NCBI GenBank assembly: GCA_963796155.1 | Contig: CAWCKT010000048.1 | Span: forward strand, 72,127 to 136,126 | Origin: AP-15 sp963796155 | GTDB lineage: Bacteria > Pseudomonadota > Alphaproteobacteria > ATCC43930 > CGMCC-115725 | Direction: 5' to 3' | DNA: 64,000 bases | In this document: in pieces, positions 51,286-60,213 of the stretch | Layout: the number at the start of each line of letters is the position of its first letter | How positions within the stretch are numbered: the first letter of the stretch is position 1 | Translations under genes and position numbers: made by a program | The notes under the pieces: model-generated | Databases searched by the model: none | The model's input: only the letters and a program-made list of their open reading frames with translations | Told to the model about the DNA's origin: nothing

Positions 51286-52371
51286 ATGATCGCCTACGCG
51301 ATCCGGCGAGTTCTGCTGATGATCCCGACCCTGTTCGCGATCATGGTCGTAAATTTCGTGATTGTGCAGGCGGCTCCGGGCGGGCCCGTCCAGCAGATGA
51401 TTTCAAAGCTCAAGGGTAATCAGATCTCTGCAACCGAACGGGTCAGCGGTGCTGGTGGCGAGATAAAGCCGACTGGCGGCCAAGAGACCGGCTATCGCGG
51501 CGCGCGCGGCCTCGACCCGGCGCTGATCAAGGAGCTGGAGAAGCAATACGGCTTCGACAAGCCGCCGCTCCAACGCTTTTTGTTGATGATGCGCAACTAT
51601 CTGACCTTCGATTTCGGCAACAGCTTTTTCCGTGATCGCCGCGTCGTCGATCTGATCCGCGACAAATTGCCGGTGTCGATCTCGATCGGGTTGTGGACGA
51701 CCCTGATCACCTATCTCGTCTCGATCCCGCTCGGCATCAGGAAGGCGGTGCGCGACGGCAGCCGGTTCGATGTCTGGACCAGCGGCGTCATCATCGTCGG
51801 CTATGCGGTGCCAAGCTTTTTGTTCGCCGTGCTGCTGATCGTGCTGTTCGCCGGCGGCAGCTATCTGTCAGTCTTCCCGCTGCGCGGCCTCGTCAGCGAC
51901 AATTGGGAATCGCTGTCATGGCCGATGCGCATTGCCGATTATTTCTGGCACATCACCTTGCCGATCACCGCTCTGGTGATCTCGGGTTTTGCGACATTGA
52001 CGATGCTGACCAAGAACTGCTTTCTGGAGGAGATCAACAAGCAGTATGTGCTGACCGCCCGCGCCAAGGGCCTTACCGAGCGGCGGGTTCTCTACGGGCA
52101 TGTCTTCCGGAATGCGATGCTGCTGGTCGTCGCCGGCTTTCCGGCCGCACTGATCGGCATCCTGTTCACCGGATCGTTGCTGATCGAGGTCATCTTCTCG
52201 CTCGATGGTCTCGGTCTATTGGGCTTCGAGGCGGCGATCAACCGCGACTACCCGATCATGTTCGCGACGCTCTACGTCTTCACCTTGATCGGGCTGTTGC
52301 TGAAACTGATCAGCGATCTGACTTACATGCTGATCGACCCGCGCATCGATTTCGCCGCCCGGCGTGTGTGA
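51286..52371 (+). CDS. yejB: YejB-like peptide ABC transporter permease
   Basis: A 361-residue inner-membrane permease with six helices. The N-terminus MIAYAIRRVLLMIPTLFAIM and the YejB-specific insertion ISATERVSGAGGEIKPTGGQ are present. The EAA loop is NKQYVLTARAKGLTERRVLY, then FTGSLLIEVIFSLDGLGLLG. It would pair with YejE (permease) and YejF (double ATPase), but neither is found downstream. Confidence 0.92.
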   Translation: MIAYAIRRVLLMIPTLFAIMVVNFVIVQAAPGGPVQQMISKLKGNQISATERVSGAGGEIKPTGGQETGYRGARGLDPALIKELEKQYGFDKPPLQRFLLMMRNYLTFDFGNSFFRDRRVVDLIRDKLPVSISIGLWTTLITYLVSIPLGIRKAVRDGSRFDVWTSGVIIVGYAVPSFLFAVLLIVLFAGGSYLSVFPLRGLVSDNWESLSWPMRIADYFWHITLPITALVISGFATLTMLTKNCFLEEINKQYVLTARAKGLTERRVLYGHVFRNAMLLVVAGFPAALIGILFTGSLLIEVIFSLDGLGLLGFEAAINRDYPIMFATLYVFTLIGLLLKLISDLTYMLIDPRIDFAARRV

Positions 52372-52505
52372 CCGTCCCGCCGGTCAATATCGTCAGCCCC
52401 AGCGCGGTCTTTCGCCCTCGTCCCGATGAGGGAAGACCACCCCGCCGCCGGCGCCTCTTTCGCAAGGTTGCTTGTCCGGCGATGCTCTTCTTTTACGCGC
52501 GATGA
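52368..52505 (+). pseudogene. Possible truncated start of yejE
   Basis: A GTG codon overlaps the yejB stop (GTGA) in the manner expected for yejE. The frame encodes only 45 residues, MTVPPVNIVSPSAVFRPRPD then Arg-rich sequence, before a stop. It does not clearly match YejE, and an unrelated gene on the other strand begins its 3' end here. It is offered as the broken operon end, with low confidence. Confidence 0.3.
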
Positions 52506-52915
52506 GTAGAATTGGAGAGCCCGACGATCCGCTCTATCTCGTCGACGCCGACCCCATAGAGTTCGGCGACTTCCGCCTGCGTCATTCCGTAGTTCGCCAA
52601 GGCGCGGACCCGACCGAATTGCGCGGCAGGTATCACGCGGGTGCCGCGCCTGACCGTCCGGCGTCGTTGTGTCGGCTTCGGTTGGGTTGGCGGCTCGTCT
52701 CTGGCGGCGCTCATCGGCACCACCGGCGGAATTCTGAAAATGCGCGGCTGGCGTCGCGGTTCGTGGTCGGCGGAGAGGATAGAGTTCGCAGCCGCTGCCG
52801 GGGCCTCAGCAGACCCGGATTGTGGCCTCGGCTTAAACAGGTCTTCCGCGTTTCGACGCGCTCTGTCGATCTTTTCGCGATCATTTTGAGCGTCCGACGG
52901 CCATTCGGTCAGCAA
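52493..52915 (-). CDS. Hypothetical protein with C-terminal helix-turn-helix
   Basis: A 140-residue protein. The first 95 residues are polar and Pro/Arg/Ala-rich, probably disordered. The C-terminus contains AAQFGRVRALANYGMTQAEV followed by AELYGVGVDEIERIV, a compact helix-turn-helix like those of small hypothetical proteins in Bradyrhizobium-type genomes. DNA binding is likely but unproven. It ends against the truncated yej operon. Confidence 0.7.
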   Translation of the reverse strand: MLTEWPSDAQNDREKIDRARRNAEDLFKPRPQSGSAEAPAAAANSILSADHEPRRQPRIFRIPPVVPMSAARDEPPTQPKPTQRRRTVRRGTRVIPAAQFGRVRALANYGMTQAEVAELYGVGVDEIERIVGLSNSTHRA

Positions 52916-53002
52916 GAGTAACTCCAGAGAAAATTGTTAATACGAGATATAAGGGCCGGCAGGAGCGCTACAAGATACTAGCATCAGCCTTCGTGCAGAA
53001 GT

Positions 53003-53602
53003 TCAGCGGGTGGCGACGACGATGGCGCGAGGCGCTTGTTGCCAGGTGCACGCGACGCTACCGAACCCGGCAGCACGAAGTTCAGTCAAATGCCCCTCCA
53101 CGCCGTCGACGAACCGATCGTAGTTCAAAAAGCAGCCGCCTGGCTTGAGGAGACCATAAATCGCCGGGTAGCACGCGAAGATGTTTTCGCGGCTTCCCAG
53201 ATTGTGGAGCACGATTGCGGAGACCGCGAGGTCGAAAGGTCCGCCGACGTGCTGCGGCCAGTACGCATCGAACAGGTCGCAAAGGACGTAAGAAAGCCGA
53301 TCGGCGTAGCCGGCGAGGCGCCGACCTGCCTGGTCCAACATCGCCCGAGAGTAATCCTGTAAGGTCACCCGGGCCCCCGGGAACGCTGCCAGAACCTCCT
53401 CGGTGACGACGCCGTACCCCGCGCCGACGTCCAACACCTCGAGTTTGGCGTCGCGCGGAAACGGCGCCGACGACAACATTTGCCGAAGCAGCGGGCGGCG
53501 CTCGGGATCGCGGGCGACGTCGTGGTCGATCCACCCCGAAACATAGTCGGCCGACTGCCAGTCATGGGGGAAGGGTCGGAAGGTCTTGGCTTCGGAAGGC
53601 AT
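53003..53602 (-). CDS. Class I SAM-dependent methyltransferase
   Basis: A 199-residue methyltransferase. SAM motifs: LEVLDVGAGYGVVTEEVLAA, VTLQDYSRAMLDQAG and FDLAVSAIVLHNLGSRENIF, then LLKPGGCFLNYD. The start at 53602 (MPSEAKTFRPFPHDWQ) follows GAGAGGTGC; a longer upstream frame has no support. The substrate is unknown. It lies 20 bp downstream of the binding-protein gene and may be co-transcribed with it. Confidence 0.87.
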   Translation of the reverse strand: MPSEAKTFRPFPHDWQSADYVSGWIDHDVARDPERRPLLRQMLSSAPFPRDAKLEVLDVGAGYGVVTEEVLAAFPGARVTLQDYSRAMLDQAGRRLAGYADRLSYVLCDLFDAYWPQHVGGPFDLAVSAIVLHNLGSRENIFACYPAIYGLLKPGGCFLNYDRFVDGVEGHLTELRAAGFGSVACTWQQAPRAIVVATR

Positions 53603-53622
53603 CTGCACCTCTCTGAGCGTTT

Positions 53623-55200
53623 TTAGACGCGCCGCACACCATAAAACTGCGGCCAGCCGTCGCGCACATCCTCCAGATAGGAATGAAACGCGGCCGGCTG
53701 GTCGTACATGCCGAGCGGCACGTAGGACGGGTTCTGCCAGAACTGCTGCTGCATCTCGCGGCAAATCTTCTGCTGCGCGGCGAGGTCAGGCGCCTCGAAC
53801 CAAGCCTCGCGCAACGCTTCCATCTTCGGATCGGCCGGCCAACCGAACCAGGAATCGGCGCCGCTCGCGCGAATGGCGATGTCCGGGCCGGGGGAGATGT
53901 TCCCCATGCCGCCCAGATAGGTATAGAAAATGTTCCAACCGCCCTTGTCGATCGGTTCGCGGCTGGCGCGCCGAGAGACGACGCTGCCCCATTCCATCGT
54001 CTGCAGATCGATGTTCATGCCGATCCGCTGCAGCACATCGGTGGCCACCTGGGCTTCGGCATAGATCGTCGGAATGGTCGAGGCGGCCAGCACGACGACC
54101 CGCTCGCCTTTGTAGCCGGCGGCAGCCAGGTCATGCTTGAGCTTGTCGAGGTTCTTGGGCCCGCGGGTGATCTCGACACCGACATCGCTCGCCAACGGCG
54201 TGCCCGGCACGAAGAGGCCGACATCGGTCTTGATCAGGCTCGGTTCGGCACCCGCGACAGTGGTCATGATCTCCTTCTGGTCCATCGCCGCAAGCACGAC
54301 ACGGCGGACGGCGGCATTGTCGAACGGCGGAAACAGCTGGTTGAACCGCAGGCAACCGATCTCGCCGGTGCGGTCCTTCACGGTGACGACCAGGTTCTTG
54401 TTGCGCTTCAATTGCGGGACCAGATCGATCGTCGGGTTCTCCCACCAATCGACCTCACCCTGGTCGAGCGCCACCGAGGCGGTGCCGGGATCGGGCACGA
54501 AATTCCACACCACGCGGTCGACATAGACGATTTTAGGGCCGGCAGTGAAGCTCGGCTTGCCGCTCGCGCGGGGCGTGTAGTCCGGGTTCTTCTCGAAGAC
54601 GACGCGCTGGCCCGAAACCCGCTCCGCGGCGACGAACTTGAACGGTCCCGAGCCAACCGCTTCCTTGACCTGCTCGAAGGCGGTGGTTTCGGCCAATCGC
54701 TTCGGCATGATCGAGCAATAGGGTTCGGCCAGCGCATCGGGCAAGAGTGCGAACGGCTTTTTCAGGCGGAAGCGGATCACCTTGTCCGAGACTGCCGAGA
54801 GTTCCTCGGTGCGGGCGATCAGCGCTCCGCCCATCGGGTAGCGCTTGGCCCAGCGCTCGATCGTCGCGACGCAGTCGCGTGCCAGGACCGGGGTGCCGTC
54901 GTGAAATCTGAGCCCATCGCGCAAAGTGAGGTCCCACTGCTTGCCGTCATCGTCGACGCTGTGGCGCTCGACCATCTGCGGCTGAGCGTTGAACGCGGCA
55001 TCGTAGCCGTAAAGTGTATCCAGCACCGCCAGCGCGTAGTTGCGGGTGATGTCGGCAGTGGTCCACACCGGGTCGAGCGAGGCGAGGTCGGCGTGCGGAA
55101 CAAAGGTGATCGTCTTCGCGGATTCCGCCTGGACGATGCGCGGGGCGGCCAGCACCGCCGTGCCGACGAGGGCGGATTTGAGGAAAGTGCGTCGCTTCAT
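53623..55200 (-). CDS. ABC transporter family 5 substrate-binding protein
   Basis: A 525-residue periplasmic peptide/nickel-type binding protein. The N-terminus MKRRTFLKSALVGTAVLAAP is a signal with Tat-like RR, cleaved near VQA-ES. Mature motifs: ADLASLDPVWTTADITRNYA, LRDGLRFHDGTPVLARDCVA, VGSGPFKFVAAERVSGQRVV and FNQLFPPFDNAAVRRVVLAA. No permease or ATPase genes adjoin, so it is an orphan in this window. It is divergent from the luciferase-like gene. Confidence 0.88.
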   Translation of the reverse strand: MKRRTFLKSALVGTAVLAAPRIVQAESAKTITFVPHADLASLDPVWTTADITRNYALAVLDTLYGYDAAFNAQPQMVERHSVDDDGKQWDLTLRDGLRFHDGTPVLARDCVATIERWAKRYPMGGALIARTEELSAVSDKVIRFRLKKPFALLPDALAEPYCSIMPKRLAETTAFEQVKEAVGSGPFKFVAAERVSGQRVVFEKNPDYTPRASGKPSFTAGPKIVYVDRVVWNFVPDPGTASVALDQGEVDWWENPTIDLVPQLKRNKNLVVTVKDRTGEIGCLRFNQLFPPFDNAAVRRVVLAAMDQKEIMTTVAGAEPSLIKTDVGLFVPGTPLASDVGVEITRGPKNLDKLKHDLAAAGYKGERVVVLAASTIPTIYAEAQVATDVLQRIGMNIDLQTMEWGSVVSRRASREPIDKGGWNIFYTYLGGMGNISPGPDIAIRASGADSWFGWPADPKMEALREAWFEAPDLAAQQKICREMQQQFWQNPSYVPLGMYDQPAAFHSYLEDVRDGWPQFYGVRRV

Positions 55201-55445
55201 CAGCGTATCCCTCCAAGTCGTTCTCGCCGTTCTAGCGCCGCGACCGCCATTCGGCAATCAGGCGCGCGACCTCGCCCGGTGCGCTCGACCGCGAGGGGGC
55301 GCGGTCGAGTTTCTCCGTGACCATTGCGATCGGTCGGTGGTCATCATCATGCTATACCCGGTCCCATACTAACGCTGCAGAGGCTACTTGATTCGGCCTT
55401 GGCGAAAGCTTTCGCGACATCGGAGAGAATAGAAGGAAAGCCCGC

Positions 55446-56513
55446 ATGCTATTCGGCAATTTCTTGTTTCCGGACTGCCGGGATCCCGAGCGGGACGGAG
55501 CCGTGATCGACGAGACGTTGCGCGAGGCGTCACTCTCCGACGCGCTCGGGGTCGACGTGATCTGGCTGGCCGAGCATCATTTCGACGGCATCTGCGCCTA
55601 TGTCGATCCGATCACCTTCGCCGGGGCATTGGCGATCTCGACGCGGCACAGCAAGATCGGCTTTGCGGTGGTGCAGACGGCGCTGCATCACCCGATCCGC
55701 CTCGCCGAGCAGCTGGCGATCCTCGACAACATTACCAAGGGCCGTCTCCTCGTCGGGCTCGGCCGCGGCTCTTCCTACAACATCTATGATTATCAGGGCT
55801 TTGGCATCGACCATCATGAGGCGCAGGCGCGGCTGGAGGAAGCCGAGGAGATCCTGCTCACAGCGTGGACCCGAGAGGCCTTCGAGCACCATGGCCGGTA
55901 CTGGGACCTGAATGTCCCGATGCTGCGGCCGCGGCCCTATACCAAGCCTCACCCTGCTCTGATCCGCGCGGCCTCCGGCGAGGCTTCTCTGGTCGAGTTG
56001 GCGCGCCAGGGCCGTCCGTTCCTGATGAATGTGCAATCGATGGCGGTGACTCGCCACCGCGTTGCGCTCTACCGGAAAACAATGCGCGAAGCCGGCTTCG
56101 ATGACGATGAAATAGCCCGCAATCTCGATCGGTGCTGGATCTGGCGCAATTTCTTCGTCGCCGAGACCGACGCCGAGGCGGAACGCGTCGGGGTCCCGGC
56201 CTTCCAGGCGATGGTCGAGTCTCGGGCAGCGCTGCGCAACCGCATCTATCGCGAGACCGGCATGCGGATCGAAGTGCCGACAAGCGACTTGCCGTCGGCC
56301 CGCACCAGTATCGAGCACGGCTTTATCCACGGGTCACCGGCGCGCGTCGCCGCGGCGATCGCGGAAATTGCTGCATTGGGCATCGGCGGCGTCATCGCGA
56401 CTTTCCGGTTGGGTCCGCTGCCGCACGAGGCGGCAAACAGCAGCCTGACCCTCTTCATGCAGCAAGTCGCACCGCAGTTTCGCGGCTCTCTCAATGCCGA
56501 GGCTCTGCCGTGA
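55446..56513 (+). CDS. LLM class flavin-dependent oxidoreductase
   Basis: A 355-residue (beta/alpha)8 monooxygenase of the bacterial luciferase-like family, using reduced FMN or F420. Typical stretches: LGVDVIWLAEHHFDGICAYV, AISTRHSKIGFAVVQTALHH, RLAEQLAILDNITKGRLLVG LGRG and HGFIHGSPARVAAAIAEIA. AAGGAAAGC precedes the ATG. Its stop overlaps the start of the amidohydrolase gene (GTGA), so the two act together, perhaps in catabolism of an N-heterocyclic compound (inference). Confidence 0.88.
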   Translation: MLFGNFLFPDCRDPERDGAVIDETLREASLSDALGVDVIWLAEHHFDGICAYVDPITFAGALAISTRHSKIGFAVVQTALHHPIRLAEQLAILDNITKGRLLVGLGRGSSYNIYDYQGFGIDHHEAQARLEEAEEILLTAWTREAFEHHGRYWDLNVPMLRPRPYTKPHPALIRAASGEASLVELARQGRPFLMNVQSMAVTRHRVALYRKTMREAGFDDDEIARNLDRCWIWRNFFVAETDAEAERVGVPAFQAMVESRAALRNRIYRETGMRIEVPTSDLPSARTSIEHGFIHGSPARVAAAIAEIAALGIGGVIATFRLGPLPHEAANSSLTLFMQQVAPQFRGSLNAEALP

Positions 56514-57946
56514 GCAGGACGGTCATCAGAAACGCCGACTGGGTCGTCGCTTGGGACGAGGACGCCTTGCGTCACGTCTACCGACGCAATGTCGACATCG
56601 CGTTTACCGACAATACGATCACCTTCGTCGGACGCGATTACCCCGGGGCGGCGGAGCGGATGATCGACGGTAAGGATCGGCTGGTATTGCCCGGGCTGAT
56701 CGACATCCATGCTCATCCCCAACACGAGCCGCTCTATCGCGGGGTGCGCGAGGAGCACGGGGTGCGCAACATGCACATGACCGGGCTCTATGAGCGCTCA
56801 CAGGCGTTCACCGCGCCCGACGACGAGGCCCGCGCGGCCAGCGCCGAATTCGCTTATTGCGAATTGTTGCTGAGCGGCGTGACCTCGCTGGTCGACATCT
56901 CGCCTGCTTGGGATGGCTGGATCGGTCTCTTCGCCACGAGCGGATTGCGCGGCTTTGTCGCGCCGGGCTATGCCTCGGCGCGCTGGCGACTCGCCAATGA
57001 CTTCGATCTGCAGCACGCCTGGGACGAGGCGCGCGGACGCGAGGGTTTTGCGGCGGCGCTGGCGACGATCGACGCAGCCGCCCGCCATCCGAGCGGGCGG
57101 CTATCCGGTGTCGTATCGCCGATGCAGATCGACACCTGCACGGCCGATCTCTTGCGCGACAGCCGCGAGGCGGCGCGCGAGCGCGGGCTTCCCTTTACCG
57201 TGCACATCGCGCAGAGCGTAAGCGAGGTGCGGGAGATGATCCGACGCCACGGCAAGACACCGATCCAGTGGGCATACGACATCGGCATCCTCGGTCCGGA
57301 CACCATTCTCGGCCACGCGCTCTTTCTCGATAGCCATTCCTGGATCCGCTGGTGGACCAAGACAGATCTCGCGCTGCTCGCCAAAACCGGCGCTTCGGTC
57401 GCCCATTGCCCGACGCCCTTTGCCCGCTATGGCCAGATCATGGAGAATTTCGGCGATTATTTGCGCGCCGGTGTCAATATGGGGCTCGGCACCGATACGG
57501 CCCCGCACAACCTAGTCGAAGAGATGCGCAAGGCGGCGGTGCTCGCCCGCATTGCAGCACGCGACATCGCGACCGTGACCACGTCGGATCTGCTGCATGC
57601 GGCGACGGTCGGCGGCGCCAAGGCGCTGATGCGCGACGATATCGGCCGCATCGCAGTGCACAAGAAAGCCGATCTTGTCTTGGTCGATCTGGCGGTCCCA
57701 CAGATGATGCCGGCGCGCGACCCGGTGCGCTCGTTTGTCTACCACGCCGCCGACCGCGCCGTGCGCGACGTGTTTGTCGACGGGCGGCAAGTCGTGGTCG
57801 AAGGCAAGGTGGTGATCACCCCGGTATCCCGGGCAAGGCTCGGCAAGGACCTCGCCGCCAGCCAGTTCGACCTGGCGCGGTTCTGGGCCGAAGAAGACGC
57901 CCGGGAATCGCGCGGCGACCCGCCGCCGAAACAGCAAGCCTCGTAA
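56510..57946 (+). CDS. Amidohydrolase family protein (AtzA/TrzN/SAH-deaminase-like)
   Basis: A 478-residue metal-dependent hydrolase. Metal ligands: LPGLIDIHAHPQHEPL (HxH), FTVHIAQSV (His), GHALFLDSHSW (His), and MGLGTDTAPHN (Asp). The C-terminal beta-sandwich returns with KKADLVLVDLAVPQM. The subtype resembles chlorohydrolases and aminohydrolases of s-triazines and nucleosides. It starts at GTG 56510, translationally coupled to the flavin oxidoreductase. It is the last clearly alphaproteobacterial gene of the window. Confidence 0.88.
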   Translation: MSRTVIRNADWVVAWDEDALRHVYRRNVDIAFTDNTITFVGRDYPGAAERMIDGKDRLVLPGLIDIHAHPQHEPLYRGVREEHGVRNMHMTGLYERSQAFTAPDDEARAASAEFAYCELLLSGVTSLVDISPAWDGWIGLFATSGLRGFVAPGYASARWRLANDFDLQHAWDEARGREGFAAALATIDAAARHPSGRLSGVVSPMQIDTCTADLLRDSREAARERGLPFTVHIAQSVSEVREMIRRHGKTPIQWAYDIGILGPDTILGHALFLDSHSWIRWWTKTDLALLAKTGASVAHCPTPFARYGQIMENFGDYLRAGVNMGLGTDTAPHNLVEEMRKAAVLARIAARDIATVTTSDLLHAATVGGAKALMRDDIGRIAVHKKADLVLVDLAVPQMMPARDPVRSFVYHAADRAVRDVFVDGRQVVVEGKVVITPVSRARLGKDLAASQFDLARFWAEEDARESRGDPPPKQQAS

Positions 57947-57995
57947 ATCCCCTCTTCTCGCTGATTCTTTTCAGCACAAAGGAGTCGTGTGCACA
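57947..57995. other. Junction between chromosomal and phage-like DNA
   Basis: The amidohydrolase ends at 57946 and the first phage-style gene starts at 57996 with an AAGGAGTCG-type ribosome binding site. No tRNA, integrase gene or repeated attachment core is visible at the boundary. Confidence 0.4.
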
Positions 57996-58151
57996 ATGGC
58001 GAAAACCAAAGGCCCAGACCTGGCTGACTACGCGGTCCACCTCCACGGCCACCATCCCCTCAAGATCCGCGCCACCTCGCTGGCCGTCATCGACAAGTGG
58101 CTGTTCTTCCGGGACGCTGGCGGGGGCTCCTGTTCGCCGCCCCGGAGATGA
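57996..58151 (+). CDS. Small phage-like protein, possibly frameshifted N-terminal part
   Basis: A 51-residue frame starting MAKTKGPDLADYAVHLHGHH and containing ATSLAVIDKWLFFRDAGG, then ending in an unconvincing SCSPPRR. In the frame entered after the run of G at about 58086-58093, the sequence continues naturally as LLFAAPEMNLHYVKLLEPAE. It is therefore either one protein broken by a missing base or two coupled genes; its TGA overlaps an ATG (58148-58151). Confidence 0.55.
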   Translation: MAKTKGPDLADYAVHLHGHHPLKIRATSLAVIDKWLFFRDAGGGSCSPPRR

Positions 58152-58396
58152 ACCTCCACTACGTGAAGCTTCTGGAACCGGCCGAGGAACTGGCGCCCCC
58201 GGAGCGGCTGCCCGATGCCGTTCTGGACTTTGAGCCCGAGCCCGAGCCCGAGCCGCGTGCCGAGGTCATGGCAGCGGCGGAACAGGTCACCGAAGCATCG
58301 GCGGACCTCCTCGCGCGCCTTGAGGATGACCCGGAGCCCGCTGTTGATGCGCGGGGCCGCAAGCACGGGCCGGGCGGACGGTTCGCCAAGGCATGA
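58148..58396 (+). CDS. Phage-like small acidic protein (or C-terminal part of the preceding)
   Basis: An 82-residue frame starting MNLHYVKLLEPAEELAPPER with a Glu-Pro repeat (EPEPEPEP) and a tail HGPGGRFAKA, which is typical of small actinophage proteins. It is linked to the preceding ORF by an ATGA overlap and to the next by another ATGA. Confidence 0.6.
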   Translation: MNLHYVKLLEPAEELAPPERLPDAVLDFEPEPEPEPRAEVMAAAEQVTEASADLLARLEDDPEPAVDARGRKHGPGGRFAKA

Positions 58397-58740
58397 GCGA
58401 GGACGTCCTCACCAACCACGTCGAGATCACCGGAGACCCCTCCCACGGAGCCCTCCGCATCGACGGCCACCTCCTCCCCTTCACCGCCGCAGTGCTGAAA
58501 CTGGAAGCCCCCCACCCCCCGGTGCTGTCCGTGGCCCTGCCGGTGATAGGCGGGGCCATCGTGACCCTGGAAGCCCGCACCGAGTTCCAGGAGACGACAC
58601 GGGCCGCGCTGATAGCGGCAGGGTGGACGCCGCCGCCGGAACCCGGCAGCGAGGACGAGGCCCTGCCGATGCGGGACGGGGCACCGCACTGCACCCCGGG
58701 CCCGGACGGGTCGTGCACATGCCAGCCGGAGCCAGCATGA
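58393..58740 (+). CDS. Phage-like hypothetical protein
   Basis: A 115-residue protein starting MSEDVLTNHVEITGDPSHGA, with a beta-rich middle (LRIDGHLLPFTAAVLKLEAP) and a Cys-containing tail (CTPGPDGSCTCQPEPA). No function recognised. Coupled by ATGA overlaps on both sides, as in dense phage operons. Confidence 0.65.
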   Translation: MSEDVLTNHVEITGDPSHGALRIDGHLLPFTAAVLKLEAPHPPVLSVALPVIGGAIVTLEARTEFQETTRAALIAAGWTPPPEPGSEDEALPMRDGAPHCTPGPDGSCTCQPEPA

Positions 58741-59012
58741 GCGAGCCGCTGCGGCCGCCCGGCGAGCCCTGGCCGCCGCCCGACCCGGACGCCTCACCTG
58801 GAAGACTTCATCCACGCCGCGTACGAAGCGTGCAAGAAGGCGTGGGATGACGGGATCGCCGGGGACGGCGTCGGCCGCACCATCACCATCACTCTCCCCG
58901 CCGAGGTTTTCCCGAAGGTCACGAGCATCCAGAACCCGTCGTCGGTACCCCCATCCCGATCACCCGCATCTCGATGTTCGGGACTGCCTCGATGTTCGGG
59001 ACTGATCCGTGA
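58737..59012 (+). pseudogene. Phage-like gene with two frame changes
   Basis: It starts MSEPLRPPGEPWPPPDPD. The natural continuation LEDFIHAAYEACKKAWDDGI then TITITLPAEVFPKVTSIQNP is one frame over (+1 near 58793), and the end VVGTPIPITRISMFGTASMF returns to the first frame (near 58937), stopping at 59010-59012. The last part includes an 18-bp tandem repeat (CTCGATGTTCGGGACTG units, 58969-59004). Compensating indels in 150 bp suggest poor consensus quality. Confidence 0.5.
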
Positions 59013-59131
59013 CCTACCCGGACTCCCAGCCCGGCCGTCACGCTGCCTCAGCGACCCTCAGCGCCTCGCGGGCACGCAACGAGCCCGCGCCAGCCGGGCA
59101 CCCCGGTTCCCCCGCCAGGGCCGCACGCTAA
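59009..59131 (+). CDS. Possible 40-residue phage-like ORF
   Basis: A GTG overlapping the previous stop (GTGA) opens a frame MTYPDSQPGRHAASATLSAS ending at TAA 59129-59131. It is low-complexity (Ala, Ser, Arg, Pro). The GTGA coupling is the only real support. Confidence 0.35.
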   Translation: MTYPDSQPGRHAASATLSASRARNEPAPAGHPGSPARAAR

Positions 59132-59151
59132 GCCCTGACCGCGCCGCGGAC

Positions 59152-59355
59152 GTGCTCAAAGAGTTCACCGAAGGCAACTTCTGCACGCTCTGCGGAGGTA
59201 TTCATGCCGGGCTGTCCATGCCCGCCTGCCCCCGCGTCGCCTCGTTCGAGCTCGACCCGGACGGGAAGCTCAAGTCGGCGGTTTTCTGGGCGGATGGCGA
59301 GTACGACGCCTCCGGCACCTACCTCGCCTCAGACGTGGAGGTCGACGGTGACTGA
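59152..59355 (+). CDS. Small phage-like protein with zinc-knuckle-like motif
   Basis: A 67-residue protein starting (GTG) MLKEFTEGNFCTLCGGIHAG, with C-x2-C...H...C spacing in its first 30 residues that could bind zinc. The rest (VASFELDPDGKLKSAVFWAD) is a beta-hairpin-like domain. It resembles small virion-operon proteins of actinophages. It overlaps the next gene by GTGA-type coupling. Confidence 0.65.
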   Translation: MLKEFTEGNFCTLCGGIHAGLSMPACPRVASFELDPDGKLKSAVFWADGEYDASGTYLASDVEVDGD

Positions 59356-59584
59356 CGGCTGGCTGGGCGTCTTTAACGGCACTGAAGATCAGACACTCTT
59401 CGTCGCTGAAATGCGTGAGGCCCTGAACCTGGCCGAGCGCGTCGGCGGCCTGGAGCCCGTGGAGCGCTGCATCAGCGAGTGGCGGATCACGGCGGAAGCG
59501 CTCGCTGATCCGGTGGCCCGCGCCATCCTGACGGGCTCGGTCAGCGAGGACGACTTCACCGAAGCGGGGAGGCCCGGTGACTGA
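59348..59584 (+). CDS. Small phage-like protein
   Basis: A 78-residue acidic helical protein (GTG start), MTDGWLGVFNGTEDQTLFVA ... ERCISEWRITAEALADPVAR. No recognised domain. It overlaps both neighbours by 8 nt. Confidence 0.6.
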   Translation: MTDGWLGVFNGTEDQTLFVAEMREALNLAERVGGLEPVERCISEWRITAEALADPVARAILTGSVSEDDFTEAGRPGD

Positions 59585-59777
59585 CTCGCAGATCCTGACT
59601 GCCGGGATGATCGCGCAGGCCCGCAACGCCGGCCTCACCTGGGCCCAGATCGGCAGTGTCCTGTCCGGCGGCACCGAACGGAACCCGAAGCTGGCGAAGA
59701 AGCGCGCCAAGGCCATCGCCCGCGAGGCCAACCGGCGAGCCGCCCTCATGCTCAGCGAGGAGGCGCAGGATGCCTGA
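59577..59777 (+). CDS. Small phage-like protein with helix-turn-helix look
   Basis: A 66-residue basic protein (GTG start): MIAQARNAGLTWAQIGSVLS resembles a helix-turn-helix, followed by a Lys/Arg-rich helix KLAKKRAKAIAREANRRA. DNA binding is plausible but unproven. Overlaps both neighbours. Confidence 0.6.
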   Translation: MTDSQILTAGMIAQARNAGLTWAQIGSVLSGGTERNPKLAKKRAKAIAREANRRAALMLSEEAQDA

Positions 59778-60213
59778 CACCGCTACCGCCATCGGCCCGG
59801 TGGTCCGCATGTGCGACGACCCGGACTGCCACGGCTGGGACGCATGCCCCGGCGCGAACATGCTGATGGGCCTCGCGGACAACTTCCCGCCCGAGATCAG
59901 CGACGACAGGGCCGTGGCCCTGTTCGCGCAGAACCTTGCCCTGTCTGCTCCGAAGGACTCCGCCGGCGTGGCGCGCGTGGTCCCGGACGGTGCGGAGTTC
60001 CTGCTGCACAAAAGCGCCTACGCCGCCGCCGGGACCATCGGCCAGTACCGCTGGACGGCCGTCTACAGCGGCGCCGGCGGCACGATTGACGAGGTGCTGG
60101 CAGGCGCTCCGGAGTATGAGGCGAGCACCGATCTCGTGCATGACCGCCTGCGCCGCATGCGCGAGGCAGGCGTGTTTGACGCGGCGCTGCGGGAGCGGAC
60201 CCCCGGTGGCTGA
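59770..60213 (+). CDS. Phage-like hypothetical protein
   Basis: A 147-residue protein starting MPDTATAIGPVVRMCDDPDC, with clustered Cys and His (CDDPDCHGWDACPG) that may bind metal, and a C-terminal helix LVHDRLRRMREAGVFDAALR. No family named. Overlaps both neighbours by 8 nt. Confidence 0.65.
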   Translation: MPDTATAIGPVVRMCDDPDCHGWDACPGANMLMGLADNFPPEISDDRAVALFAQNLALSAPKDSAGVARVVPDGAEFLLHKSAYAAAGTIGQYRWTAVYSGAGGTIDEVLAGAPEYEASTDLVHDRLRRMREAGVFDAALRERTPGG

